Shown one piece after another: positions 1-9,363 of a stretch of DNA of 64,000 nt; positions within the stretch are counted from its first letter, which is position 1, and each line of letters opens with the position of its first letter. The DNA is from Pontibacterium sp964228735 (GTDB taxonomy: Bacteria; Pseudomonadota; Gammaproteobacteria; Pseudomonadales; Balneatricaceae): the NCBI RefSeq assembly GCF_964228735.1, contig NZ_CAXRBQ010000086.1, positions 1 through 64,000 on the forward strand, given 5' to 3'. The notes under the pieces are model-generated. The model did no database searches. It had not been told where the DNA came from and was given only the letters and a program-made list of their open reading frames with translations. The translations under genes were made by a program, and so were the position numbers.

Positions 1-18
1 TTAAGTTGTTACCAGTTT

Positions 19-137
19 TGCTTGGCGACCATAGCAAGGTGGAACCACCCGATCCCATCCCGAACTCGGAAGTGAAACGCCTTAGCGCCGATGGTAGTGT
101 GGGGATTCCCCATGTGAGAGTAGGTCATCGCCAAGCA
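19..137 (+). rRNA. rrf: 5S ribosomal RNA
   Basis: This is a 119-nt 5S rRNA. The terminal helix is visible: TGCTTGGCGA at the start pairs with TCGCCAAGCA at the end. Conserved internal pieces such as CCCGATCCCATCCCGAACTC and GAGAGTAGGTCATCG are present, typical of Pseudomonas and Oceanospirillales. It is the last gene of an rRNA operon whose 23S gene lies before the window, and a terminator follows at once. Confidence 0.97.
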
Positions 138-148
138 CCTATTTAGAG

Positions 149-178
149 AAAACCCAGCTCAGTGAGCTGGGTTTTTTC
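149..178 (+). terminator. Rho-independent terminator of the rRNA operon
   Basis: A 10-bp stem (AACCCAGCTC pairing with GAGCTGGGTT) with a 3-nt loop is followed by a T run at 172-177. It sits 12 nt after the 5S gene. Confidence 0.93.
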
Positions 179-235
179 GTTTCTGCCCGGGGGAAAATTC
201 GGCGTACTGATTACATCCTGTGACCGGATCTACTC

Positions 236-346
236 GTAGGTTGGTCATCGCCTTGCGATGCCCAACACTTCCCTATATTCATGAGCCGACGTCTTTGTAC
301 TTCAAGTCTCAGGCTGTTGGGCAACGCTTCGCGTTGGCCAACCTAC
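236..346. repeat. Inverted pair of 31-nt REP-like palindromes (copy pair 1)
   Basis: The first unit (236-266) begins GTAGGTTGG and ends GCCCAAC. The second (316-346) is its reverse form, beginning GTTGGGC and ending CCAACCTAC. Each unit is itself an imperfect palindrome; they are 49 nt apart. The same unit recurs at 34013-34083 and 41902-41990. This fills most of the 325-nt gene-free stretch 138-462. Nothing else is seen there apart from the rRNA terminator and the ribosome binding site of the next gene. Confidence 0.8.
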
Positions 347-462
347 AGGTGCCAAGCCCACCGATAAAAGTGGGTCTTACGGCTTTGTTAAGCTCCCCTT
401 CAAATCTACATGCTACTATTTCCACTTAACGGTAACGCCCCAGGCTATCAGGGAGTGGAAAG

Positions 463-3400
463 ATGTCGGCAAAACCTGTGTATTGGTCCTTACTGGTATT
501 TGTGTTCGCATTGCTTGCTGGATGCGGTGAAGACGAACCTAAGCAGGTGACTGCGCAAAGCACACCAACCGCAGAACAGTCTCAGCTTGTACCAGAGGCG
601 CAACCAGCAGTAGCGGAACCGGATCTCAGATATGCCGACACAACCTTTGCGGTTGCCGATGTAAGCACCGAGCTTTATCAGGGGCGTTTGTCGGCTGCGG
701 TTACGTTTACCGCACCGGTACCCGTGAACCAACCTCTTTCCCAGTGGCTCAAGGTGGAAACCGCCGAAGGTGAGGTGGTGTCGGGTGAGTGGGCGACCGC
801 AGACAACGCCACTACGCTCTATTTCCCTCACCTCAAGCCGGAAGCCAAATACAGTGTGACCGTCCTTGCGGGCATGCCATCCCAGCTCGATAAGGCCATT
901 CCTGAAACCTATAACGCAACTATCGAAACTGATACGCTTACTCCGATGCTGGGTTTTGTGGGACGCGGTAATCTACTGGCGCACAAGCTGACCAAAGGCC
1001 TGCCGGTGTTGTCACGCAACGCTGATTCCGTTGATATCGATTTCTTCAGTATCCCTTCCGAGAAACTGCCACGCTTCCTGAACGATAACCGCAAGGCCGG
1101 GCAGCAGGAGTTCTGGCAGGTAAGGGAATATCTGCGCGATCTTGAACTGGTTTATACCGGGCGCTTTGATCTGAATGTGGAACGCAATGCTCAGGCGACC
1201 AGCTATATCCCGATTAAACAGATTGAGAAGTTACAGGCAAAAGGTGCGTACCTGGCCGTGATGCGTAAAGCCGGGGACTACAACTACAGTTATCCCGCAA
1301 CCTGGTTTGCAGTCACTGATCTGGGTGTTCACCTGCGTGTCTACAACAAGCAGATCGACGCCTATATCAGCCACTTGAGTACAGCCAAACCAGCTGGCGA
1401 TGTGGAGCTGCAGCTGTTGGATGCTGAGGGCAACGTGCTCGCCGAGCAACGCGCGTCTGCTGACGGGCATGCCAGCTTCGGTGACCTGGATCTTGGTGGT
1501 AACAAGTCTCCACGCTTACTCCTCGCCAGCCAGGGTAACGACACCACACTGGTTCGTCTGTACGGCCCCGCGTTGGATCTGTCCGAATTCCCTGTTACCG
1601 GTAAACAACCCCAGGCACAAACCCTGTTCCTCTATTCTGCCCGAGACCTTTACCGCCCAGGTGAGAAGGTCACCATCAGCGGCTTACTGCGGGGGCGTGA
1701 CGGTGAGATGGTGCCTGGGATTCCTCTGCAAGCCTCATTGCGACAGCCTGACGGACGTATTGTCAGTACTCAAACGATCACACCGGGGGCGCTGAATTAT
1801 TATGAGGTAACCGTGCCAATTGCGGCTGATCAGCCCACAGGGCGATGGTCTTTGCTTGTACAGTTGCCTGACCAGACTCGGAGCGAATACAGCTTCCATG
1901 TGGAAGAGTTCCTGCCGGAGCGAATGACACTGGAGCTGGACGGACCTGAACAGGTCACACCTCAGGAAGGCTTAGCGGTGCAGGTTTCCGGCCAGTACCT
2001 TTACGGCGCGCCAGCTGTCGGCAATAAGCTGCAGTCTGAACTGGTTGTGGCTATGCACGCGACACCTTTTGAGAACTTTTCCGATTATCACTTCGGCGAT
2101 ATTCGCTATACCGAGCTGAATCGACGCGTTGATCTGGATGACCTCAAGCTCGATGACCAGGGCAATGCGGTATTGAAGGTTAAACCGTTCTGGCAAAATA
2201 CCCGTGCACCAATACGTCTGCGCCTGTTCGAAAGTCTGCAGGATATGGGCGGTCGGCCAGTTAGCCGTGCGTTCACCAGCTTTGTGCTGCCGGCAGACAA
2301 ACTGGTCGGCATTCGGCCATTGTTTGCTGATAACACCACCGACTATAACGGCAATGCTGCCTTCGAACTGGTTTATACCGACGGTGAGCAGAAGCTGGCG
2401 CGGGAGGATTTGGAGGTCACGCTGGTACGTGAACACCGCCGTTACCACTGGGTGTATTCCGATAGTGAAGGTTGGAGCAACCACTATACCGAGCGTCAGT
2501 ACCCGGTATTCAGTCAGACAACCTCGATCGGTGCAAATGAGGTGACCGAGATTGAAGCACCGGTGGAGTGGGGCTATTACCGCCTGGAGGTAAAAGATCC
2601 TCAGACTGGCTTGATCAGCAGCTATCGTTTTAAGGCCGGTTGGAGCGAGCAGGAGCAGGCCCTGTCCGGGCGTCCTGATCGTATCGGTATGTCATTGGAT
2701 AAAGCAGCCTACAAGGCCGGGGATACCGTACAGATACGTCTGCAACCACCGGCGGCGGGTGAAGGCTACTTGATCGTTGAAGGCGATCAGCCACTGCACT
2801 GGCAGAAGATCAGTGTGCCGGCAGAGGGCGGTACGCTGGAACTGCAGGTCGATCCGTCCTGGCAGCGCCACGACCTCTACATCTCTGTGTTGCTGGTACA
2901 GCCGGGCGAAGCACGCGAAACCCGCTTGCCGCGTCGGATGATGGGGATTCAGCCACTCAAACTTTCCCGCGAAGAACGCAAGCTGGATATCGCCATGACG
3001 CTGCCCGCAAAAGCGCTGCCGGAACAGGCTTTGAATATCCCGTTGCAGATCACGGCTAGTGAAGGCACCGAGTTGCCAGAGCAACTAGGGATCACAGTAG
3101 CAGCCGTGGATCTGGGGGTACTGAATATTACTCGCTTTGATACCCCAAGCCCGTTTGATGGATTCTTTGGCCAGCGTCGCTACGGTGTGGATGCGCGGGA
3201 CAGTTATGGCGCGCTGATTGATGCCGACGATGGTGAGCTGGCAACTCTGCGCTTTGGTGGCGACGCAGATTTACAACGGGGTGGCGATCAGCCGGCGTCG
3301 GATGTACAGATCGTCTCCCTGTTCAGTGGCATGGTGACTGTGGACGAGAATGGCCAGGCGCAACTGCCGATTCAGTTCCCGGACTTTAACGGCCGGGTGC

Positions 3401-5394
3401 GTTTAATGGCAGTGGCCTTTGGAGAGGACCGCTTTGGTTCCGCTGAGCAGGAGTTGCAGGTGGCAGCGCCGCTAGTGACCGAATTGGTGAAACCGCGTTT
3501 CCTGGCGATTGGGGACGAGTCTCAGCTGGCCCTTCAACTGCACAACCTGAGTGGTCGTGAGCAGCAGGTGACTATTGAACTGGAGTTGGATCAAGGGCTC
3601 AAGTTGCTGACCGAAGCAGAGCTGTTTTCTCAGCCTGTCGTATTGGCGGATAACGAGCGCAGGCTGATTAAGATCCCGGTTAAAGCCACGGAACAGTTTG
3701 GACGCTCCAGCATCGATATCCATTTCAGTGGCCTGGAAGGTTTGGAAGCGGAGGCACCGACGCATTTTAGTCGTCGTTGGTATCTGAGTTCCCGTCCGGC
3801 CTGGGCCCCTAGTGAATACCGTTGGCAGTTGGCGCTTGCGCAGGGTGACAGCTTTGTACTGCCAACCGAACCGGTGAGTGCGCTGATGTCGACGGAGGCG
3901 TCGCTGTCACTGAACCTTTCTTCACGTCCACCTCTCGCGGTAGGGCGGCATATTGAGGCATTGCGTGCCTATCCATACGGTTGCCTGGAACAGACCACCA
4001 GTGGTGTGTTCTCCCAGCTTTTCGTCAATCAACAACAACTGGCACAGCTGGGAATAGAGGGAGAGAGCGAACCGGCGCGCCAGGATGCCATCCGGCTGGC
4101 GATTCAGCGTTTGCTGGGTATGCAGAAGAGCAGTGGTGGGTTTGGGTTGTGGAGTAATCAAAGCCCGGAAGAGTATTGGCTGACCATCTACGTGACCGAC
4201 TTCCTGTTGCAGGCCCGAGAGCGTGGTTACAGCGTGCCGGAGCAGAATCTGCAGAAAGCCTTACAGCGGGTGCAGCGCTACCTGCGCAATCCACGCTGGA
4301 TCCATGATGAATACGCCGGCGATAACAACCGCGCCCGATTTGCTGTGGGGGCCTATGCTGCACAGGTGCTGGCACGCAGCGGGCAGGCGCGTCTGGCGGA
4401 GCTGCGTACGCTATATGACAACCGAGGCACACATTGGTCGGCGCTGGGCTTGTATCAGCTGGGGCTGGCGTTGAACCAGGCCGGAGACTCGCAGCGGGCC
4501 GCGAAAGCCCTGCATGAAGCTTTGGTGGCATTTAACGGCAATCGATTCCATAGCAGCACCTACGGCAGTGAAGTGCGTGACCTCGCGTTGGCGCTCTACT
4601 GGGGGCTGGATGCAGGCTTGTCGGAAGAGCTGTGGTCACCGTTGCTGTTTGAGCTGGATGAGCGTCTGAAAAACCGCCAATGGCTCAGTACGCAGGAGCG
4701 CAACGCGCTGGTATTGGCTGGTTTGGCGCTGCAAAAAGCACCTGTGGATAAGCTGAATGCCGAAATTACGCTCGGGGATAAAACCCTGGTGCTGAGCGAG
4801 CTGGATCAACTGCAGAGCCGTTATGACTTGGACTCGCTGCACGACGGCCTGACGATCCGTAATCTGAGCACCAATAATTCATATCTCAGTGCAACGCTGA
4901 GTGGTTACAGCCGCACGTTGCCAAACGCGCAGAGCGAAGGTATCGATCTGCAGCGCCATTTCTATACATTGGATGGTGAGCCATTGGCGGATCCGCAGTT
5001 GCAGACCGGCGATATGGTCCTGGTGGAGCTGGCATACCGCTTAAGCACGGATATGAACCATCTGTTGATCGTGGATCTGCTGCCCGCGGGTCTGGAGCTG
5101 GAGAACCAGAACCTGGCCACCTCTTACGATCTGGATGATCTGAAGATCAAAGGCAGTAGCGTGACCGGCCTGATGCAGGAACTGGATATCCGCCACCAGG
5201 AGTTCCGCGACGATCGCTACGTCATCGCACTTAACCCGGCCTGGCGCAAACGCGGTCGAATCTTCTACCTGGCGCGTGCCGTATCACCCGGTGTGTTTAC
5301 CCTGCCGCCAACGTTTGCCGAAGATATGTACCGTCCGGAGTTACGCCACAGTGGTATCGATGCCGGTGTGTTGCGTATTACCGAGGGCCAATGA
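463..5394 (+). CDS. yfhM: Alpha-2-macroglobulin family lipoprotein (YfhM type)
   Basis: A very large (1643 aa) periplasmic protease-trap protein. The N-terminus is a lipoprotein signal peptide with lipobox LLAGC, so it should be lipidated and membrane anchored. MG1-MG2-like beta domains occupy the first half. The thioester motif CLEQ lies near residue 1174 in the context YPYGCLEQTTS, and an alpha/alpha-toroid thioester domain follows. The length is close to E. coli YfhM (about 1650 aa). The start follows a GGGAGTGGAAAG ribosome binding site. The stop overlaps the start of pbpC by 4 nt, the classic pairing in which the trap guards the envelope while PBP1C repairs peptidoglycan. This joint role is known only by inference from the family. 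Confidence 0.95.
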   Translation: MSAKPVYWSLLVFVFALLAGCGEDEPKQVTAQSTPTAEQSQLVPEAQPAVAEPDLRYADTTFAVADVSTELYQGRLSAAVTFTAPVPVNQPLSQWLKVETAEGEVVSGEWATADNATTLYFPHLKPEAKYSVTVLAGMPSQLDKAIPETYNATIETDTLTPMLGFVGRGNLLAHKLTKGLPVLSRNADSVDIDFFSIPSEKLPRFLNDNRKAGQQEFWQVREYLRDLELVYTGRFDLNVERNAQATSYIPIKQIEKLQAKGAYLAVMRKAGDYNYSYPATWFAVTDLGVHLRVYNKQIDAYISHLSTAKPAGDVELQLLDAEGNVLAEQRASADGHASFGDLDLGGNKSPRLLLASQGNDTTLVRLYGPALDLSEFPVTGKQPQAQTLFLYSARDLYRPGEKVTISGLLRGRDGEMVPGIPLQASLRQPDGRIVSTQTITPGALNYYEVTVPIAADQPTGRWSLLVQLPDQTRSEYSFHVEEFLPERMTLELDGPEQVTPQEGLAVQVSGQYLYGAPAVGNKLQSELVVAMHATPFENFSDYHFGDIRYTELNRRVDLDDLKLDDQGNAVLKVKPFWQNTRAPIRLRLFESLQDMGGRPVSRAFTSFVLPADKLVGIRPLFADNTTDYNGNAAFELVYTDGEQKLAREDLEVTLVREHRRYHWVYSDSEGWSNHYTERQYPVFSQTTSIGANEVTEIEAPVEWGYYRLEVKDPQTGLISSYRFKAGWSEQEQALSGRPDRIGMSLDKAAYKAGDTVQIRLQPPAAGEGYLIVEGDQPLHWQKISVPAEGGTLELQVDPSWQRHDLYISVLLVQPGEARETRLPRRMMGIQPLKLSREERKLDIAMTLPAKALPEQALNIPLQITASEGTELPEQLGITVAAVDLGVLNITRFDTPSPFDGFFGQRRYGVDARDSYGALIDADDGELATLRFGGDADLQRGGDQPASDVQIVSLFSGMVTVDENGQAQLPIQFPDFNGRVRLMAVAFGEDRFGSAEQELQVAAPLVTELVKPRFLAIGDESQLALQLHNLSGREQQVTIELELDQGLKLLTEAELFSQPVVLADNERRLIKIPVKATEQFGRSSIDIHFSGLEGLEAEAPTHFSRRWYLSSRPAWAPSEYRWQLALAQGDSFVLPTEPVSALMSTEASLSLNLSSRPPLAVGRHIEALRAYPYGCLEQTTSGVFSQLFVNQQQLAQLGIEGESEPARQDAIRLAIQRLLGMQKSSGGFGLWSNQSPEEYWLTIYVTDFLLQARERGYSVPEQNLQKALQRVQRYLRNPRWIHDEYAGDNNRARFAVGAYAAQVLARSGQARLAELRTLYDNRGTHWSALGLYQLGLALNQAGDSQRAAKALHEALVAFNGNRFHSSTYGSEVRDLALALYWGLDAGLSEELWSPLLFELDERLKNRQWLSTQERNALVLAGLALQKAPVDKLNAEITLGDKTLVLSELDQLQSRYDLDSLHDGLTIRNLSTNNSYLSATLSGYSRTLPNAQSEGIDLQRHFYTLDGEPLADPQLQTGDMVLVELAYRLSTDMNHLLIVDLLPAGLELENQNLATSYDLDDLKIKGSSVTGLMQELDIRHQEFRDDRYVIALNPAWRKRGRIFYLARAVSPGVFTLPPTFAEDMYRPELRHSGIDAGVLRITEGQ

Positions 5395-7715
5395 CCGGCA
5401 AGCTTAAATGGGGCGCTATTGGTGCCCTGAGCTCAGCGCTGTTGTTGCTGGTGTTCCTGTGGACACTGGATCGGCTCTACCCGGTGGCGGCAGAGCTGCG
5501 GGTCAGCACCGTGGTGTTGGCCGAAGACGGTACGCCGCTGCGCGCCTTTCCGGGTGACAATCACCAGTGGCGTTATCCAGTAACCCTGCAGCAGGTATCT
5601 CCGGCATATCTGGAGCTGCTGTTGGCCTACGAGGACCGCTGGTTTTACCATCACCCCGGGATCAATCCACTGGCGTTGGTACGGGCGTTCTGGCAGAACC
5701 TGCAAGCCGGGCGGGTAGTGTCCGGTGGTTCGACCCTGACGATGCAGGTGGCCAGGTTGCTCTACCCGCATGACCGCAGTTATGGCGGTAAATTGCAGCA
5801 GGTACTGCGTGCGTTGCAGCTGGAGTGGTACTACAGCAAGGCTGAGATTCTCAACCGCTACCTCAATATCGCCCCGTTCGGCGGCACTCTGTCCGGTGTG
5901 CAGGCGGCCAGTTATTACTACTTCGATAAACCCGCGTTGCAGCTGACCGATGCAGAGGCCGCGTTGCTGGCGGTGCTGCCGCAACGTCCCAGCGCGTACC
6001 GGCCTGATCGCCATCCTCAAGCCGCTAAGCTTGCACGGGACAAGGTTCTGCAACGGATGTTGTCCCTTGGTGAATGGCCACAGGTGCGGGTGGAGGATGC
6101 CCGCCGGGAACCGCTGGTGACTTTTGCACAGGGCATGCCCAACGTTGCGCCGCTATTGGCACGGCGTTTATATCAGGACTGCCCCGATTGCACGACAATC
6201 AATACCCTGATCGACTTCGATCTGCAGGTGCAGCTGGAAACCATGGTGCGCCAGTACAGTGAATCGCTCAGCGACCAGCATTCGGTAGCGGTGATGGCGA
6301 TGCGCAACGATGACGGCGCTGTGCGAGCCTATGTCGGCTCGGCGGATTTCTGGTCCCGGACACGCGCAGGGCAGGTGGATATTATCCAGGCGGTGCGCTC
6401 CCCCGGTTCGACGCTGAAACCTTTCCTCTATGGCTTCGCCCTGGATGAAGGTCTGATCCATTCCCACTCGCTGTTGATTGATGCACCCCGTCATAAGAGT
6501 CGTTACCGTCCCGGCAACTTTAACGGTTACTTCAACGGCCCGGTGACCGCCACCGATGCCTTGCAGCGATCGCTGAACGTTCCTGCAGTGCAACTGATCG
6601 AGCATTTCGGTGCAGATCGCTTTGTCACCCGCCTGCAAAACGGAGGCATGAAAACCTTTGGCCCCGGCAGTATCAACCCGAATACCTCGGTCATTCTGGG
6701 TGGGATCGGTGTGCAGCTGGAATCCCTGGTAGGGCTCTACAGTGCGCTGGCGCGGGCAGGTCAGTCGATCCAGCCAAGATTGATTCCACAACAGGCAATG
6801 CGGGAACGTTACCTGTTATCCCCAGGGGCAGCCTGGATTCTGCAGGATATGCTGGCACAACATCCTTACAGGCGTATTGGCAACAAAACCGGTCAGCGCT
6901 GGGATCTGGCCTGGAAGACCGGCACCAGTTACGGCTACCGTGAGGCGTGGGCGATCGGCACGTCCGCGGAGTGGACCATTGGGGTGTGGGTGGGACGGCC
7001 TGACGGCAGTGCCAGCCCCGGACGGTATGGTCGGGTAACCGCAGCCCCGTTGCTGTTTCGCATCCATGCCGCGCTGCCATCAACGAAGCCATTGCCGCAG
7101 CCTGCAACGGTCAGTCGCCAGCCGGTCTGCTGGCCGCTGGGGACGCGTGCCGAGCGAGAAGAGAATGCTGGGGATAACTGCCTGAAGCGTCATCAGGCGT
7201 GGCTGTTGAGTGATACCGCGCCTTATACATTGCCGGAGACCACCGACCTGAACCTGCAGCCTGCACTCAGTCGTATCTGGTTGGATAGCAGTAGTGGCCA
7301 GCGCGGTGATCCGACCTGTTTATCAAGCGCAAAGCTCAGCACAAAACAGATCGCGCTCTGGCCCGCAGCCGTGCAGCCTTGGATTCCAGTACACTGGCGC
7401 AATCACAACCGCCTGCCAACCCTGGCGGAAGCCTGCCGCACCTCTACGGTTGCCGTATCAGCGCCGTTGAAGATCACCAGCTGGCCGGACCAGGCACAAC
7501 TGCGCCTGCCGGGCGCCCATCGTGATGAGGCCTTGGATATCGCACTGGAAGCGGAGGGCGGCAGCGGTTACCGGGATTGGTATCTCAATGGCGGTTATAT
7601 TGGCCGTAGTCGCAATAGCCTGCCGTATCAGTTAACAGAGGTGGGGACCTATCAGATCAGTGTGGTCGATCAGCAGGGCAGTATGGATATGGTGGAGATC
7701 CGGGTACTGCCCTGA
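5391..7715 (+). CDS. pbpC: Penicillin-binding protein 1C
   Basis: A bifunctional class A PBP of 774 aa that polymerises and cross-links peptidoglycan. It has one N-terminal membrane anchor (about residues 8-27). The glycosyltransferase domain carries the catalytic Glu81 in EDRWFYHHPG and the GGSTLTMQ motif (about 112-119). The transpeptidase domain has the SxxK motif with Ser340 and Lys343 (SPGSTLKPF) and a KTGTS motif near residue 510. The C-terminal ~80 residues fit the BiPBP_C domain that marks PBP1C. It is translationally coupled to the macroglobulin gene through an ATGA overlap. Its stop codon abuts the stop of the convergent thioesterase gene with no gap and no visible terminator. Confidence 0.96.
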   Translation: MTGKLKWGAIGALSSALLLLVFLWTLDRLYPVAAELRVSTVVLAEDGTPLRAFPGDNHQWRYPVTLQQVSPAYLELLLAYEDRWFYHHPGINPLALVRAFWQNLQAGRVVSGGSTLTMQVARLLYPHDRSYGGKLQQVLRALQLEWYYSKAEILNRYLNIAPFGGTLSGVQAASYYYFDKPALQLTDAEAALLAVLPQRPSAYRPDRHPQAAKLARDKVLQRMLSLGEWPQVRVEDARREPLVTFAQGMPNVAPLLARRLYQDCPDCTTINTLIDFDLQVQLETMVRQYSESLSDQHSVAVMAMRNDDGAVRAYVGSADFWSRTRAGQVDIIQAVRSPGSTLKPFLYGFALDEGLIHSHSLLIDAPRHKSRYRPGNFNGYFNGPVTATDALQRSLNVPAVQLIEHFGADRFVTRLQNGGMKTFGPGSINPNTSVILGGIGVQLESLVGLYSALARAGQSIQPRLIPQQAMRERYLLSPGAAWILQDMLAQHPYRRIGNKTGQRWDLAWKTGTSYGYREAWAIGTSAEWTIGVWVGRPDGSASPGRYGRVTAAPLLFRIHAALPSTKPLPQPATVSRQPVCWPLGTRAEREENAGDNCLKRHQAWLLSDTAPYTLPETTDLNLQPALSRIWLDSSSGQRGDPTCLSSAKLSTKQIALWPAAVQPWIPVHWRNHNRLPTLAEACRTSTVAVSAPLKITSWPDQAQLRLPGAHRDEALDIALEAEGGSGYRDWYLNGGYIGRSRNSLPYQLTEVGTYQISVVDQQGSMDMVEIRVLP

Positions 7716-8159
7716 TCAGCTATCGCTGTACCCGGACTGATCACACAACTTTTTGCCACTGGGCATAAAGGTGCCGCTGCCCCGGGCCACTTCACGCCCG
7801 CGTGGATCGTACATCACCGCTTCGGCCACCAGTAACTGCTTACCGGCACTGATCAGCGTACCCTTGGTGGTAAGTGGGCCTTCACTCACAGCGCGGGTGA
7901 TGTAGGTGGTAAAACCGGTGGTAACCAGAAACTCAGAGCGGTTGCGGCTGGCTGCCGCAAAGTAGGCGGCATCATCCAGCGCCTTGAAATAGAGGCAACC
8001 GTGCATGGACCCGGCGGCATGGAAGTAGTTTGGAGAGACGTTGCTGAGAATGGTCGAGCTGCCTTTCTCCACCGAGATCGTACTTTCCAGAAACTGGTTG
8101 ATCGGAGCGGCCTGATGCATACGCTCCAGTGCACGGTAATGGGCTTCAGTTGCTGACAT
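7716..8159 (-). CDS. Hotdog-fold thioesterase (PaaI/YiiD-like)
   Basis: A 147-aa protein of the PaaI/4HBT hotdog family, which hydrolyses acyl-CoA thioesters. Visible features are the segment NYFHAAGSMHGCLYFKALDDAA (residues split here only for description: NYFHAAGSMHG then CLYFKALDDAA), which matches the catalytic Asn/His-Gly helix region, and the later strands FVTTGFTTYITRAVSEGP-like. I chose the Met at 8159 because the hotdog homology begins shortly after it; a longer frame to 8342 would run through the HTH gene. It overlaps the upstream HTH gene by 14 nt, so the two are co-translated. The substrate is unknown. Confidence 0.8.
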   Translation of the reverse strand: MSATEAHYRALERMHQAAPINQFLESTISVEKGSSTILSNVSPNYFHAAGSMHGCLYFKALDDAAYFAAASRNRSEFLVTTGFTTYITRAVSEGPLTTKGTLISAGKQLLVAEAVMYDPRGREVARGSGTFMPSGKKLCDQSGYSDS

Positions 8160-8439
8160 CACTGTCGTCCTGTTTGAGCTTTTTGTCTTGTTTTTCTTCC
8201 TGCGCCTGCTGATGATCCTGCGCCAGATGCAGCCAGAAGGTGTAGGAGGTGTTAAAGCCCTGGGAGAGCTTAAATGACAGCTCGTAGCCGATCTTTTCAC
8301 TGCCATCGAGAATCCGCTGGAACTGTTCCGGCGTAATACCACACAGCTCCGCCGCGCCTTCGACCGATAAATGGGTGGGTTTTAGGTACAGTTCGTGGAT
8401 AATATCGCCCACGCTGGGTGCATTTTTAAGAACTTGCAT
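8146..8439 (-). CDS. HigA-like XRE-family HTH protein
   Basis: A 97-aa protein with a Cro/C1-type helix-turn-helix at about residues 24-60 (LSVEGAAELCGITPEQFQRI). The ILDGSEKIGYELSFKLSQGF and FWLHLA segments give it the layout of HigA antitoxins and related addiction-module regulators. The C-terminal tail (about 75-97) is charged and rich in Gln, Lys and Asp. No HigB-type toxin gene lies on either side. The next gene in the operon is a thioesterase, so it is more likely a plain regulator or an orphan antitoxin. Confidence 0.8.
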   Translation of the reverse strand: MQVLKNAPSVGDIIHELYLKPTHLSVEGAAELCGITPEQFQRILDGSEKIGYELSFKLSQGFNTSYTFWLHLAQDHQQAQEEKQDKKLKQDDSDVSN

Positions 8440-8492
8440 AGCGGCTTCATCTCTTTTGTGTGGTATCTAAACAGCTCTTGATAGGAGAAACA

Positions 8493-8978
8493 ATGTCTGA
8501 GTCGTGGATCTATGGTCTGATTGTTGTGGGGGTAATGGTGTGTGCCGGGTTGCTGGTGTACATCTGGAAGCAGCACACCTCTATCAAGGCGATAAAAGAG
8601 GAGCAGGCTGAGAAGCAGAAGGCGCTGGAGGCACGTGCGCAGGAGCAGCGTGACTATCTGATCGAGAGTATCCATGTGATCGCCAATGCGATGATCCACG
8701 ATGAGCGTATGACCCTGACCGAAGGCACTATCCGTATCAGCGTGCTGCTGGACAACCTGGCGCCGCAGCTGAAGCAGGAGCCGGACTTCTCGGTGATCAG
8801 CGCGGTGTACGAGCAAACCCGCCATATCCCGTACCTGGACAAGTGGAAAGAGCTGGATAAACAGGAGCAGTGGCGCTATACACAAGAGATGAAGCGTATC
8901 GAAAAGGAGAACAAGGATGCGCTGCTGAAAGCGGCGGAATTGCTCTCCAAGTACCCGTTTGAGAAACACTTTCACTGA
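8493..8978 (+). CDS. DUF2489 family membrane-anchored protein
   Basis: A 161-aa protein with one N-terminal transmembrane helix (about residues 6-24). A charged, probably coiled-coil stretch (about 28-55) is followed by a cytoplasmic helical domain with the DUF2489 signature region: IRISVLLDNLAP, then EQTRHIP and KWKELDKQEQ. Function is unknown. The start at 8493 has an AGGAGAAACA ribosome binding site; an in-frame earlier ATG at 8460 has none. The stop overlaps the next start as TGATG, so the two genes form a coupled pair. Confidence 0.8.
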   Translation: MSESWIYGLIVVGVMVCAGLLVYIWKQHTSIKAIKEEQAEKQKALEARAQEQRDYLIESIHVIANAMIHDERMTLTEGTIRISVLLDNLAPQLKQEPDFSVISAVYEQTRHIPYLDKWKELDKQEQWRYTQEMKRIEKENKDALLKAAELLSKYPFEKHFH

Positions 8979-9346
8979 TGGAATTTATAGCGGTCTTCCT
9001 GGTAACCCTGCTGATCGTCACCGGACTTGCGGTGGCACTGGTGTTTGGCCGCTCTCCCACCTACCGTCCGTCACGTAAGGATATCCTCGAGTTGCTGCAG
9101 GGGGTGGCCCGCGACACCGCCCAACCGGAACGCTGGCAGCTGTTCCTGGGCATGCCGATTCTGCACGATCCGGAGCTGGAGAAGATTCGCCAGCTCTGTG
9201 TCGGTGTGGATGAGGGGGATGAGGATCATGCGCCCGCCGCGTCCGGCATGATCATCTACGACCGCAAGGGGCGGGAGCGGATTGGCAGGATCGCCGAGCA
9301 GTTAGCGATCCTGATCGCCAAAGAACCCGTTTACCGCGACTTCTAA
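8978..9346 (+). CDS. Small membrane-anchored protein of unknown function
   Basis: A 122-aa protein that I do not recognise as a named family. It has one N-terminal transmembrane helix (about residues 4-24) and then a soluble region of about 95 residues with the segment ERWQLFLGMPILHDPELEKI and a C-terminal helix (RIGRIAEQLAILIAKEP). It is translationally coupled to the DUF2489 gene and may act with it. It ends 17 nt before the convergent sensor kinase gene. It is probably real, given the coupling and the clean membrane topology. Confidence 0.7.
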   Translation: MEFIAVFLVTLLIVTGLAVALVFGRSPTYRPSRKDILELLQGVARDTAQPERWQLFLGMPILHDPELEKIRQLCVGVDEGDEDHAPAASGMIIYDRKGRERIGRIAEQLAILIAKEPVYRDF

Positions 9347-9363
9347 CCCGCTTCTCCAATTTC

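Noticed and set aside
220..429. 69-residue frame after the rRNA terminator
   Set aside because: It runs through the repeat pair and has no ribosome binding site.
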